NCBI RefSeq assembly: GCF_001613145.1
Contig: NZ_BDBU01000028.1
Span: 111,271-175,270, forward strand
Direction of reading: 5' to 3'
DNA length: 64,000 nt
Source: Nocardia jejuensis NBRC 103114
GTDB lineage: Bacteria; Actinomycetota; Actinomycetes; Mycobacteriales; Mycobacteriaceae
Made by a program: the position numbers and the translations under genes. Under the pieces are notes generated by a model that saw only the letters and a program-made list of their open reading frames with translations, did no database searches and was not told where the DNA came from. This document shows positions 17,289 to 25,851 of the stretch, piece after piece. The stretch's first letter is position 1, and each line of letters opens with the position of its first letter.

Positions 17289-18449
17289 TCAGGGGGTGAC
17301 CGGTGTGGCCAGGATGCGGTCGCTGAAGGCGCTGATGCCGTCCCACATCGCGGGGCTCACCTGGGTGTGGGTGCCGGTGCCGACGATCGTCCGGAAGTCG
17401 ACCCCGTTGGCGGCGAACTGGGCGGCCAGCGCGGCGTGCAGCGGGGACGGCACGGTGGTGTCGTTGGTGTTGAGCAGCAACAGGATCGGGGCGTCGTAGC
17501 CACTGGTGGGCAGGGCCATGTACTCGGTGATCGCCGCACTCATCCGCGGATCGCCGAGCGGCTTGGACAGCATCTCGCCGATGCTCATCCCGTCCACGAC
17601 CTTCATGATGTCGGCGAAGCACAGGCTCGAGGACTGATCGAGCACCGCGCGTCCGCGCTCGGACAGGTAGCTGTCGAGATCGGCCTCCGGATGCGTGGCA
17701 CGGATACCCGCGAGCATGCTGACCACGAATCCGTTCATCGCGGCGCCGGCCTGGCCGGGCACCGCGGGCACGTACGGTCCGACCAGCGGCGCGATCTTCT
17801 CGATGTCCGAGGCCGGATCGACCGCGATGGTGCCGCGGAAATCGAGGTCCGGCGCCTCGCTCGACTGGAGGGCGGCCGCGCCGAGCGCCGCGTGCCCGCC
17901 CTGCGAGAACCCGGTCACCGCCCAGGTGCGGGACAGCTCGGGGCGCGCCTCGCGCGCGGCCTTGACCAGGTCGATGGTGGCGGTCGCCTCCGTGCGGGTC
18001 TCGAGGTACGGGTGGGGCCCGGTGTCGAATCGACCGAGTCCCAGGTAATCCGGCGCGACGACCGCGAAGCCCTTGTCCACGAAGTACTGCAGGATCTTGT
18101 CCTCGTTCGGGCGGCTGAACCTGCTGCCCGCGGACTGCCCGCCGCAGCCCGGTCCGCTGCCCGAGGTGCCGTGGTCGTAGGCCATGATCGGCCAGCCGCC
18201 CGCGGGCGCGGGCCCCGGCGGGACGATCAGCGCGCCGCTGGCCCGGACCTGTTCGCCATTGGATCGGGTGGTCCAGTAGTCGACCGAATAGCCGTTGGAG
18301 GTGCCGCGCCAGCCGTCGGGCTGAGCCGAGGCGGTGATCACCGAGCCCGGCGCCGCCGCGTGCGCCGCAATTCCCGGCACGAGCAGCGCCGCGCCCGTGG
18401 ACACCATGGCCGCCGCGACAATCCGCTGACGCCAACCCGACACTCGCAT
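17289..18449 (-). CDS. Secreted lipase (LIP family alpha/beta hydrolase)
   Basis: A 386-residue exported hydrolase. The signal peptide is clear: MRVSGWRQRIVAAAMVSTG, a hydrophobic core, then the cleavage region AHAAA. The mature part has the nucleophile elbow GFSQGG, the oxyanion-side DHGTSGSG and a late TGTHTQ histidine block, as in secretory triacylglycerol lipases of the LIP family. The ATG at 18449 follows GGAGGA; the frame upstream is not conserved. It is divergent from the SDR gene that has a KstR-like site. Lipid or ester scavenging outside the cell is the likely role. Confidence 0.85.
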   Translation of the reverse strand: MRVSGWRQRIVAAAMVSTGAALLVPGIAAHAAAPGSVITASAQPDGWRGTSNGYSVDYWTTRSNGEQVRASGALIVPPGPAPAGGWPIMAYDHGTSGSGPGCGGQSAGSRFSRPNEDKILQYFVDKGFAVVAPDYLGLGRFDTGPHPYLETRTEATATIDLVKAAREARPELSRTWAVTGFSQGGHAALGAAALQSSEAPDLDFRGTIAVDPASDIEKIAPLVGPYVPAVPGQAGAAMNGFVVSMLAGIRATHPEADLDSYLSERGRAVLDQSSSLCFADIMKVVDGMSIGEMLSKPLGDPRMSAAITEYMALPTSGYDAPILLLLNTNDTTVPSPLHAALAAQFAANGVDFRTIVGTGTHTQVSPAMWDGISAFSDRILATPVTP

Positions 18450-18556
18450 GAATCCTCCGTCTACCCCGACCCTGGAATCTCTGTCGTGGGCAGAGCCTAT
18501 TCGATCTGAACAACGGACCAGTATGAGAACTCTCTGGCATTCCGCACGTCCGCCCA

Positions 18557-18591
18557 TTGACGCAGGCTGGAACTTGTTCTAATTTCTCGCC
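18557..18591 (+). promoter_or_regulatory. Leaderless promoter with KstR-like operator
   Basis: TTGACG (18557-18562) and TAATTT (18580-18585) are spaced by 17 bases, and the ATG of the SDR gene (18592) sits seven bases after the -10. The element TGGAACTTGTTCTA at 18568-18581 fits the TNNAACNNGTTNNA pattern I recall for KstR, the sterol-catabolism repressor. It lies between the -35 and -10, an ideal place for repression. Confidence 0.6.
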
Positions 18592-19359
18592 ATGTTGAGC
18601 AGATTCGAAGGACGCCGCGTACTCGTCACCGGAGCCGGTTCCGGCATCGCCCAGGGAGTCGCCCTGCGCCTCCTCGCGGAGGGCGCGCAATTGGTCGCCG
18701 CCGACGTCAACGAGGCCGGATTACAGAGCACGGTCGAGGCCACACCCGCCGATCAGCGTGACCGGCTGCACACCCTCCGGCTAGACGTCGCGGATCCCGC
18801 CTCGGTGACCGCGACCGTCGCCGCGGCCGTCGAATTCCTCGGCGGGCTGGACGTTCTGGTGAACGGCGCGGGCATCATGCGCGCCGGGCACACCCACGAA
18901 CTGCCGCTGGAAACCTGGACCCAGGTGATCACGGTCAACCTCACCGGCACCTTCCTGGTGACCCAGGCCGCCATCCCGCATCTGATCGAGCACCAGCGCG
19001 GCGTCGTGGTCAACTTCTCCTCCACCTCGGCCTTCGGCTCGGTGCCGTACATGGCCGCCTACGCCGCGTCGAAGGCGGGCGTGAACGCGTTCACCCACGC
19101 CATCGCGCTGGAGTACGTGAAGAAGGGGCTGCGCGCGGTGAACATCGTGCCCGGCGGCATCGCCACCGGACTCACCTCGGGTCTGGATCTGCCCGCCGAC
19201 GCCGACTGGTCGCTGATCGCGCGACTGCCCGGCTGGATCGAGGGCGGTGCGCTCGGCAAGCCGGAGGACGTCGCGGGCGCGGTGGCGATGGTGGCGTCCG
19301 ACGACGGGCGCTACATGACCGGCACCGAGCTGCGCGTCGACGGTGGCGCGCTCATGTGA
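18592..19359 (+). CDS. SDR family oxidoreductase, possible sterol regulon member
   Basis: A 255-residue classical SDR: TGAGSGIAQG (residues 14-23), NGAGI in place of NNAG, a serine block FSSTS, and YAASK (YxxxK). The ending GTELRVDGGALM is standard. NAD or NADP preference is not obvious, though VAADVN after the second strand favours NAD. The upstream KstR-like box suggests a role in steroid or cholesterol breakdown, for example as a hydroxysteroid or hydroxyacyl-CoA dehydrogenase. That is an inference from the operator only. Confidence 0.85.
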   Translation: MLSRFEGRRVLVTGAGSGIAQGVALRLLAEGAQLVAADVNEAGLQSTVEATPADQRDRLHTLRLDVADPASVTATVAAAVEFLGGLDVLVNGAGIMRAGHTHELPLETWTQVITVNLTGTFLVTQAAIPHLIEHQRGVVVNFSSTSAFGSVPYMAAYAASKAGVNAFTHAIALEYVKKGLRAVNIVPGGIATGLTSGLDLPADADWSLIARLPGWIEGGALGKPEDVAGAVAMVASDDGRYMTGTELRVDGGALM

Positions 19360-19382
19360 CGGTCGCGGCCGTCGGATACCGG

Positions 19383-19417
19383 AAAGGGTCGTCGGGGTGC
19401 TGCCCCGACGACCCTTT
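19383..19417. terminator. Bidirectional terminator between SDR and rpfB
   Basis: A perfect 15-base-pair stem (arm AAAGGGTCGTCGGGG) with loop TGCTG, ending in TTTT on the plus strand and the equivalent on the minus strand. It serves both convergent genes. Confidence 0.85.
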
Positions 19418-19444
19418 TCGTATACCGTTCACTCCCCTTGCGGG

Positions 19445-20587
19445 TCAGCTGATTCCGAGCCGGGACGTGCACGCGGGCCACGCGCCCCAGCCCTGCCGGG
19501 CACGGGTGACCTCGGCGATGGCGATCTGCTCCTCGCGCGTCGCCAGATCGGCGCGCGGCGCGTAGCGGGTGCCGCCCTGGCGTTCCCAGGTGCTCTGGTC
19601 GAACTGGATGCCGCCGAAGTACCCGTTGCCGGTGTTGATGGCCCAGTTGCCGGTGGATTCACAATTGGCGAGGGCGTCCCAGATCCTGCCGTCACGGACC
19701 TCGGGCACCTCGGTGCCGGGCTTCGAACCCTTGCGCACGGTCTTGGGCGCGGCCGGGACGACCACGGTCGAGCTGACCGGATCCTTGCCCGCCTCTTTGC
19801 CGTTCACGATGGAGACCGCGAAGGTGACGTCCTGCACGCCGGGAACGCCCGGGTTCTCCACGATGGTCCGGCTCATATTGAGCGTCGGATCCTCGATGAT
19901 GTTCTCGGTCGGATCCAGCGGAACGCGCTCGACGTGGTTCTGAATCACCTTGCGGGTCACGGTGATCTTCATGCCGTCGCGCAGCGGAGTGTCGGAGGGG
20001 GGCTCGACGGTGTCCTGGTTGGCCAGCGGCCGGCCCTGCAACTCGAGCAGCTGCCCGACGGTGGGCGCGGCCAGGCGGACCAGCGAATGCGGAAAGCCGT
20101 TGTCGCCGAGTTCGACAGTGCGCGGGTTGGTGATCAGCATCGCGGCGCCCTCGAGCGGGAGCGGGCTGGGGCGCGCGGGCGAGGTGTAGACATCGCTGGG
20201 CAGGTTCAGCTTGACCACCGCCTCGGCAACGGTGAGCGCGGTGGTCCACGCCTTGGACGGCGTGCCGTCCACGATGAGCGAGACCTCGCGGGCACGGTTC
20301 AGCGAAATCGTCGCGCCGTCGGCGACTTTCGCGGTGGCGGACGGAGAGACGTCGTCGCGATCGGTGATGGTGAAACCGGCGTCCCGAAGAATGCCGCGCA
20401 CTTCCCCGCGCATGGTGCTGACGACTCGCTTCTCGCCGTCGATCGCCACGGTGATCGTTTTCTTGTCCATGATCGCCATTCCGGCGCCGGCCAAGAGCGT
20501 GACGAGCATCGCCGCGATAGCGCCGTACAGCAGCGGCGATCGCGACGAGTTGATCTTCGTCAGTGCGTTCATCGGAAATCCCGGCAT
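19445..20587 (-). CDS. rpfB: Resuscitation-promoting factor RpfB
   Basis: A ~380-residue cell-wall lytic enzyme that promotes exit from dormancy. Order: short cytoplasmic start, one membrane anchor (about 18-40), DUF348 repeats (ITVAIDGEKRVVST; ISLNRAREVSLIVDG; LITNPRTVELGDNG), a G5 domain (VERVPLDPTENIIEDP to TFAVSIVNG), then the Rpf lysozyme-like domain. The latter shows IWDALANCESTGNWAINTG, with the catalytic Glu after the Cys. The architecture matches M. tuberculosis RpfB. A promoter at 20597-20625 puts transcription start near 20590, so the ATG at 20587 is almost leaderless; ATG at 20572 or GTG at 20593 are alternatives. The tatD-rpfB order is conserved. Confidence 0.93.
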   Translation of the reverse strand: MPGFPMNALTKINSSRSPLLYGAIAAMLVTLLAGAGMAIMDKKTITVAIDGEKRVVSTMRGEVRGILRDAGFTITDRDDVSPSATAKVADGATISLNRAREVSLIVDGTPSKAWTTALTVAEAVVKLNLPSDVYTSPARPSPLPLEGAAMLITNPRTVELGDNGFPHSLVRLAAPTVGQLLELQGRPLANQDTVEPPSDTPLRDGMKITVTRKVIQNHVERVPLDPTENIIEDPTLNMSRTIVENPGVPGVQDVTFAVSIVNGKEAGKDPVSSTVVVPAAPKTVRKGSKPGTEVPEVRDGRIWDALANCESTGNWAINTGNGYFGGIQFDQSTWERQGGTRYAPRADLATREEQIAIAEVTRARQGWGAWPACTSRLGIS

Positions 20588-20596
20588 GGTCACAGT

Positions 20597-20625
20597 ACGA
20601 TAACGAAGGGGTCAGGGAATGACAA
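20597..20625 (-). promoter_or_regulatory. rpfB promoter
   Basis: On the minus strand TTGTCA (20625-20620) and TATCGT (20602-20597) are spaced by exactly 17 bases. The predicted transcription start is about 20590, three bases before the ATG at 20587. Confidence 0.6.
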
Positions 20626-20657
20626 CCACCCCGCGCGGACCGGGGGTGGAAAAATTA

Positions 20658-20696
20658 CGGTCCGATATCGGACCGCAGGTGGATCACAATCGGACC
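20658..20696. promoter_or_regulatory. Palindromic element upstream of rpfB
   Basis: CGGTCCGATATCGGACCG (20658-20675) is a perfect 18-base palindrome. A half-site ATCGGACC repeats at 20689-20696, 22 bases (two helical turns) from the equivalent half-site at 20667. It lies about 33 bases upstream of the -35, where an activator would bind. No regulator is identified. Confidence 0.5.
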
Positions 20697-20765
20697 ACAG
20701 CATAGTGAGCCGAACCACACCGCGCGACTCGGGCCCTATGTCAGATTTCGTACGGAAACGCCGAA

Positions 20766-21593
20766 TCAGATTCCGTATACCCGGCGCGCATTCGCCGTGG
20801 TGATCTTCGCCAGTTCCAGCGGATCCTGCTCACGGACTTCGGCCAGACTGCGCAGGGTGTACGGCAGCATGTACGACTCGTTGGGCGCACCCCGGAACGG
20901 ATGCGGGGTCAGGAACGGCGCATCGGTCTCGACCAGAATCTGTTCGTCCGGAACGAGTTTCGCGGCCTCCCGCAATTCATGGGCATTCTTGAAACTCACG
21001 GTGCCGGAGAAACTCAGCACGTAACCCTGTTCCACACAGGCGTCCGCCATGTTCGCATCCGACGAGAAACAATGGAAGATCACCGTTTCCGGGGCGCCCT
21101 CGTCCAGCAACACCGCGAGCAGGTCGTGATCGGCCTCGCGATTGTGGATCATGAGCGGCTTGCGCAGTTGTTTGGCCAGCTCGATATGCCAGCGGAAACC
21201 CTCGATCTGCTCCTCGACGCCGGCGCAGCCGTCCAGCTTGCCGGGCCAGTAGTAATCCAGGCCGGTCTCACCGACGGCGACCACGCGCGGATCCGCGGCC
21301 AGCTTTTCCAGCTCCCGCTTCGCGGCGTCGTCGAGCGCGTTCGCGCGGGTCGGATGCAGCGCCACGGCCGCGAACACGCGGCGATCCCAGTGCGCGGCCC
21401 GGACCGCGAAACGGGCGGCGTCCAGGTCGTCGGCGACGGTGACGACCTCGCGCACGCCGACCGCCTCGGCCCGGTCCAGCAGGGCCGCAACCGATTCCGC
21501 GTCGGTCGCACCGCAGGCGTCGAGGTGCGTATGCGCGTCGATGAGCGGGAACAGGGGTGCGGGCGGTTCGGGCGCGGGTCGGGTATTACGCAT
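20766..21593 (-). CDS. tatD: TatD-family metal-dependent deoxyribonuclease
   Basis: A 275-residue TIM-barrel hydrolase of the amidohydrolase superfamily, acting as a DNase in repair or DNA turnover. Metal ligands are visible: DAHTHLD at the N-terminus (HxH), the GETGLDYY glutamate, PLMIHNREA and FHCFSS histidines, and VETDAPFLTP. The ATG at 21593 is chosen over the GTG at 21602. The gene is divergent from metG and leads into rpfB, the same arrangement as in mycobacteria. Confidence 0.92.
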   Translation of the reverse strand: MRNTRPAPEPPAPLFPLIDAHTHLDACGATDAESVAALLDRAEAVGVREVVTVADDLDAARFAVRAAHWDRRVFAAVALHPTRANALDDAAKRELEKLAADPRVVAVGETGLDYYWPGKLDGCAGVEEQIEGFRWHIELAKQLRKPLMIHNREADHDLLAVLLDEGAPETVIFHCFSSDANMADACVEQGYVLSFSGTVSFKNAHELREAAKLVPDEQILVETDAPFLTPHPFRGAPNESYMLPYTLRSLAEVREQDPLELAKITTANARRVYGI

Positions 21594-21659
21594 GACCGGC
21601 ACCTGCCACGGGGATATTCACGCGAACGGAGAAAGGCACGCAGATAGAGTAGACACACC

Positions 21660-23234
21660 ATGAGTGCATCCGATCGCCCCGCCTTTTACGTCACCACGGC
21701 CATCGCGTACCCGAACGGCATGCCGCACATCGGGCACGCCTACGAGTACATCTCCACCGATGCGCTGGCCCGCTTCAAGCGGCTGGACGGATTCGACGTG
21801 TTCTTCATGACCGGCACCGACGAGCACGGGCAGAAGGTGCAGCAGGCCGCGCGCGCCGCCGGCGTGCCCGAGGCCGAGTACGCCGCCCGCAACTCGGACG
21901 TGTTCGAGAACATGGACAAGGCGCTGGACGTGTCCTTCGACCGGTTCATCCGCACCACCGACGAGGACCATCAGGAAGCCTCGCGGGTCATCTGGGAGCG
22001 GATGGCCGCCAGCGGCGACATCTACCTCGACACCTACGGCGGCTGGTACTCGGTCCGCGACGAGGCGTTCTACACCCCGGAGGAGACCACCGTCCGCGAG
22101 GACGGCACCCGCGTCTCCACCGAGACGCAGACCCCGGTGGAGTGGACCGAGGAGTCGAACTACTTCTTCCGCCTGTCCAAGTACGAGGACAAGCTGCTCG
22201 AGCTGTACGAGACGCGACCGGAATTCATCGCACCCACCACCCGCCGCAACGAGATCGTCTCGTACGTGAAGTCCGGGCTGCGCGATCTGTCCATCTCCCG
22301 CACCACCTTCGACTGGGGCGTGCCGGTACCGGGCGATCCGGCGCACGTGATGTACGTGTGGGTGGACGCGCTCACCAACTACCTCACCGGCGCGGGCTTC
22401 CCGAACACCGATTCGGCTGCGTTCCAGCAGTTCTGGCCCGCGGATCTGCACATCATCGGCAAGGACATCACCCGCTTCCACTGCGTGTACTGGCCGGCGT
22501 TCCTGATGAGCGCGGGCATCGAACTGCCGACACGCGTTTTCGTGCACGGGTTCCTGTACAACAAGGGCGAGAAGCTCTCCAAGTCCACCGGCAATGTGCT
22601 CGACCCGATGGAACTGGTCGACACCTACGGCCTGGACGCGCTGCGCTTCTTCCTGCTGCGCGAGATCTCCTACGGGCAGGACGGGTCCTACAGCCACGAG
22701 GCAATCGTGGGGCGGATCAACTCGGATCTGGCCAACGAGTACGGCAATCTGGCGCAGCGCTGCCTGAAGATGGTCGCGCGTGATTTCGCGAGCGTCGTCC
22801 CGGTTCCCGGCGACTTCACCGCCGAGGACCAGGCCCTGCTGGACCGAGCGAACGGCCTGCTCGAGAAGGTCCGCGCCGAATACGATCAGCAGCTGATCCA
22901 TCTCGGCCTCGAACACCTGTGGCTGACCCTCGGTGAGACCAACCGCTACTTCTCCGCGCAGGCTCCCTGGACGCTCGCCAAATCCGGCACCCCGCAGGAT
23001 GTGGCCCGAGAGGGCACCATCCTGTACGTGACCATGGAGGTCGTCCGGATCGTCACGCTGCTGGTACAGCCGATCATCCCCGGCTCCGCCGACAAGATCC
23101 TGGACCTGCTCGGCCAGACCGACCGCACCTTCGCCGCCATCGCGACCCCCATCGCGCCGGGCACGGCTCTCCCCGAGCCCCAGGTCGTTTTCCCGAAATA
23201 CGTGGAGCCGAAGCTCGAAGCCGCCAAGAAGTAG
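21660..23234 (+). CDS. metG: Methionyl-tRNA synthetase
   Basis: A 524-residue class I aminoacyl-tRNA synthetase charging tRNA-Met. The HIGH motif is HIGH (23-26) within AIAYPNGMPHIGHAYEY, and the KMSKS motif is KLSKS (305-309) in KGEKLSKSTGN. The length and absence of a C-terminal tRNA-binding extension match the short actinobacterial form. A -10-like TAGAGT lies at 21645-21650, so the leader is only a few bases. A strong hairpin terminates it. Confidence 0.96.
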   Translation: MSASDRPAFYVTTAIAYPNGMPHIGHAYEYISTDALARFKRLDGFDVFFMTGTDEHGQKVQQAARAAGVPEAEYAARNSDVFENMDKALDVSFDRFIRTTDEDHQEASRVIWERMAASGDIYLDTYGGWYSVRDEAFYTPEETTVREDGTRVSTETQTPVEWTEESNYFFRLSKYEDKLLELYETRPEFIAPTTRRNEIVSYVKSGLRDLSISRTTFDWGVPVPGDPAHVMYVWVDALTNYLTGAGFPNTDSAAFQQFWPADLHIIGKDITRFHCVYWPAFLMSAGIELPTRVFVHGFLYNKGEKLSKSTGNVLDPMELVDTYGLDALRFFLLREISYGQDGSYSHEAIVGRINSDLANEYGNLAQRCLKMVARDFASVVPVPGDFTAEDQALLDRANGLLEKVRAEYDQQLIHLGLEHLWLTLGETNRYFSAQAPWTLAKSGTPQDVAREGTILYVTMEVVRIVTLLVQPIIPGSADKILDLLGQTDRTFAAIATPIAPGTALPEPQVVFPKYVEPKLEAAKK

Positions 23235-23250
23235 GCGACCACCCCCGCAC

Positions 23251-23291
23251 ACGGCCGACGCCCCGAGCAATCCGCTCGGGGCGTCGGCCGT
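23251..23291 (+). terminator. metG terminator hairpin
   Basis: A perfect 18-base-pair stem (arm ACGGCCGACGCCCCGAGC) with loop AATCC, 16 bases after the metG stop. Confidence 0.85.
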
Positions 23292-23523
23292 TCCGCACTC
23301 GACGGTGAGCGCGGAGGCGAAGCCGCGTTCCAGCGTCGTAGTGGGGATTCCCCTCCAAACACCACGATTCTTCGAAAGAGTCACCGTTCGACGATCGCCG
23401 CGTAGAACGCACACCGCTGCTCGATCCGAGCAGCTGCACCTGACCGAGCGGCAGCGCACTTCGCCGATCAAGCATCCAATCCGACCTGCCGCTGGTCAAC
23501 CGGACAAAGTGACACGAATTGGG

Positions 23524-24330
23524 TCACTCCGCGGTGAACGGTTCGATCGTGGACGGATCCGGACGCCGGGGAGTGAGCACGAACAACTGATAGGGGCAGT
23601 TGTCGGGGTGGGAGGCGTTGTAGGAGCGCATGGTCAGGTGGATTTCGTCGCCGGTTTGCGGGTCACGCACCTGCACGAGTGAGTTGTTGTATTGCTCCTG
23701 GCTCATGTCCGTGCTCCACAGGCGTTCGAATTCCGGGTTCACACTGCAGGTTTCGATGATCTGGGCGAGTCGTTCGGGGGCGACGGTTCCGGGCGCGGCC
23801 ACTCGCAGGATGAACAGCAGCCGGTGCACGATCTCCTCCCAGTTGATCAGCACCTCGCGAGCGATATCGACAGTCATCATCTGCTCGATGACATTCGCCG
23901 GTCGCTCGGAGTCCGCGCGGGTGGGAAGCAGCCACGGAAAGGCTTCGCGGGCAGCTTGATTGGCGGCGAGGATCTCGTATTCGGGAAAGGCGTGATAGAA
24001 GGCCGGGAACGGAAAGGCGTCGAGGTGGTCCAGATCCTCGCGACGCAGACCGGGCGGCCAGGAGCCGACCGCGATGGAGGAGAGTCCGGGCAGCGCGAGC
24101 GACACCATCTTGCGCAGCAGCCAGACGGGCGCGTCCACCGCGGTGGACCAGTCGCCGAGCCGGCCCGCGGACAGCGGCCGTTCGCCGTTCTCCAGTTTGC
24201 GATAGAGCGAGAGGCTGACGAACATGCGACGGGCCGTCTCCTCCTGGGTCAGTCCCAGCGCTTCGCGCCGATGTCGCATGTACATCCCGAGTAACGGCTG
24301 CTCGGGCACCGGATCGATCGCACCGATCAC
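23524..24330 (-). CDS. XRE-family regulator with MmyB-like ligand domain
   Basis: A 268-residue regulator. An N-terminal helix-turn-helix (LGLTQEETARRMFVSLSLYRKLENG) is followed by a domain with the MmyB-like pattern: ILAANQAAREAFPWL, then INWEEIVHRLLFILR, then NPEFERLWSTD. This domain binds small lipophilic ligands in characterised relatives. The gene is divergent from the nine-gene beta-lactone operon across a 459-base region, so it is the likely pathway-specific regulator. Whether it activates or represses cannot be read from the sequence. Confidence 0.8.
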   Translation of the reverse strand: MIGAIDPVPEQPLLGMYMRHRREALGLTQEETARRMFVSLSLYRKLENGERPLSAGRLGDWSTAVDAPVWLLRKMVSLALPGLSSIAVGSWPPGLRREDLDHLDAFPFPAFYHAFPEYEILAANQAAREAFPWLLPTRADSERPANVIEQMMTVDIAREVLINWEEIVHRLLFILRVAAPGTVAPERLAQIIETCSVNPEFERLWSTDMSQEQYNNSLVQVRDPQTGDEIHLTMRSYNASHPDNCPYQLFVLTPRRPDPSTIEPFTAE

Positions 24331-24789
24331 CTTTCACCTCCTCCGCTCGGTACAGCGAACACCAATCGAATCACCCTCTCGGGAAGCGATCGACGGTCGG
24401 GGTGTCCAGGCCACCCGGACCGGCCGAAAGCAGCCCCTGAACAGTCCATCACCACTCGCGGGGCATTGTGCGCCGGCACATCCGAAACGGCCGAAGTCTG
24501 TTACCCGCGCCTAGTGCATCGAACCGCGGCCACCAAATCTCCTGTCGCCCAGACAGTTTCGCGGATTTTTTAGTGTTACCAATGGTCACAGCTGCCAGGT
24601 CCGACTCGAGAGGTGAAGTCTCTCACAGGGTGCCTGATGCATCGAGGCTCTCACCGGCGAAAATCCACGGTGAGCCCCATGTCCCAGACAGCTTGTGCGC
24701 ATCCAACCGGTCGCGTGGCTAGTTACCGTCGAGTAGCCTCTATTCGTCACCGTTTCAGATTGCAATTCTTCGCACTTTCAGGAGTCCCT
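24331..24789. other. Divergent control region of the beta-lactone cluster
   Basis: A 459-base gene-free stretch. TGTTACC-AAT-GGTCACA at 24574-24590 is a near-perfect inverted repeat (7-base arms, one mismatch) preceded by a run of T, and is the best operator candidate. AGGAG at 24780-24784 serves the first biosynthetic gene. About 200 bases of leader hold no riboswitch that I can recognise. Confidence 0.45.
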
Positions 24790-25842
24790 GTGTCGCATTC
24801 TCGATTCGAGTCGATAGGCGCTTATCTGCCGTCGAAACGCGTTACCACCGAAGAGCTGGTCTCTCAATTGAAAGAGGCCCCGGAATTCGATCTCGAACGC
24901 ATCACGGGCGTCAAGGAACGGCGTTTCCGCGATACCACACCTGAGAACTTCGAGGACTCGTTCACACTGGCCGTGAAGGCCGTCGAGGACTGTCTTTCCA
25001 GGTCATCCTACTCGGCGTCGGACCTCGACATCATCATCTCGACGTCCATCACCCGGAGCAAGAACGGCACCCGGATGTACATGGAGCCGTCGTTCGCCGG
25101 GTCCATCGCCCGGGCCGTAGGGGCTCGCGAGGACACCATTTCATTCGATCTCTCCAATGCCTGCGCGGGCATGATGAGTGGCGTCTACATTCTCGATCGA
25201 ATGATCCGCTCGGGTGCGGTGAAACGCGGGCTCGTGGTGAGTGGCGAAGCCATCACCCCCATTGCGGAAACCGCCGTGAACGAGATTTCCTCGAAATACG
25301 ATCTGCAATTCGCGTCCCTGACAGTCGGCGATTCGGGCGCCGCGGTCGTGCTCGACGAAGCCGTCGACGACGCGGACAAGATCCACTACATCGAGTTGAC
25401 CACCGCGTCGGAGTTCTCGCACCTGTGCCTGGGCATGCCCAGCGACAAGTCCTCGGGCGTGGCGCTCTACACCGACAACCGCAAGATGCACAACGAGGCG
25501 CGGTTCCTGCTGTGGACCGACACCCAGCGCAACTTCATGGAGGCCCAGGGCGTCACCTTCAAGGACGAGGGCTTCGACTACATCATTCACCACCAATTCG
25601 GCGCGGCCGCCATTCCTTTCATGAACGCCATCGCCGAACGCGAATTCGGCCACCCCATGCCGCCGGACCTGAATGTCATCGAGAAGTACGGAAACACCTC
25701 CAGCACTTCGCATTTCATCGTTCTGCACGACCAGCTGAGTCAGCAGAGCATTCCGACCGGCTCGAAGGTGCTGATGATCCCGGCGGCGTCGGGCGTCGTC
25801 GGCGGCTTCCTGTCCACCACCATCTCTTCGCTGAAGGTCTGA
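24790..25842 (+). CDS. nltA: OleA-like thiolase, catalytic partner (NltA-type)
   Basis: A 350-residue KAS III/OleA-family thiolase that should condense two fatty acyl-CoAs head-to-head into a beta-keto acid. The catalytic set is complete: Cys125 in LSNACAG, His268 in IIHHQFG, Asn302 in YGNTSS. Glu99 in MYMEP lies exactly 26 residues before the Cys, as I recall for the OleA Glu117/Cys143 pair. The frame is open to 24613, but GTG at 24790 with AGGAG five bases before it begins the conserved part. The next gene is a cysteine-less thiolase, so a heterodimer is likely. The gene name follows the Nocardia nocardiolactone cluster. Confidence 0.8.
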   Translation: MSHSRFESIGAYLPSKRVTTEELVSQLKEAPEFDLERITGVKERRFRDTTPENFEDSFTLAVKAVEDCLSRSSYSASDLDIIISTSITRSKNGTRMYMEPSFAGSIARAVGAREDTISFDLSNACAGMMSGVYILDRMIRSGAVKRGLVVSGEAITPIAETAVNEISSKYDLQFASLTVGDSGAAVVLDEAVDDADKIHYIELTTASEFSHLCLGMPSDKSSGVALYTDNRKMHNEARFLLWTDTQRNFMEAQGVTFKDEGFDYIIHHQFGAAAIPFMNAIAEREFGHPMPPDLNVIEKYGNTSSTSHFIVLHDQLSQQSIPTGSKVLMIPAASGVVGGFLSTTISSLKV

Positions 25843-25851
25843 GGTTCCGAT

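Noticed and set aside
20573..20765. c-di-AMP (ydaO-type) riboswitch before rpfB
   Set aside because: Such switches precede some actinobacterial rpf genes, but the mapped promoter leaves almost no leader and the conserved riboswitch blocks are absent.
24591..24789. Riboswitch in the nltA leader
   Set aside because: The 200-base leader has no recognisable cobalamin, SAM or other aptamer core; only ordinary short inverted repeats.
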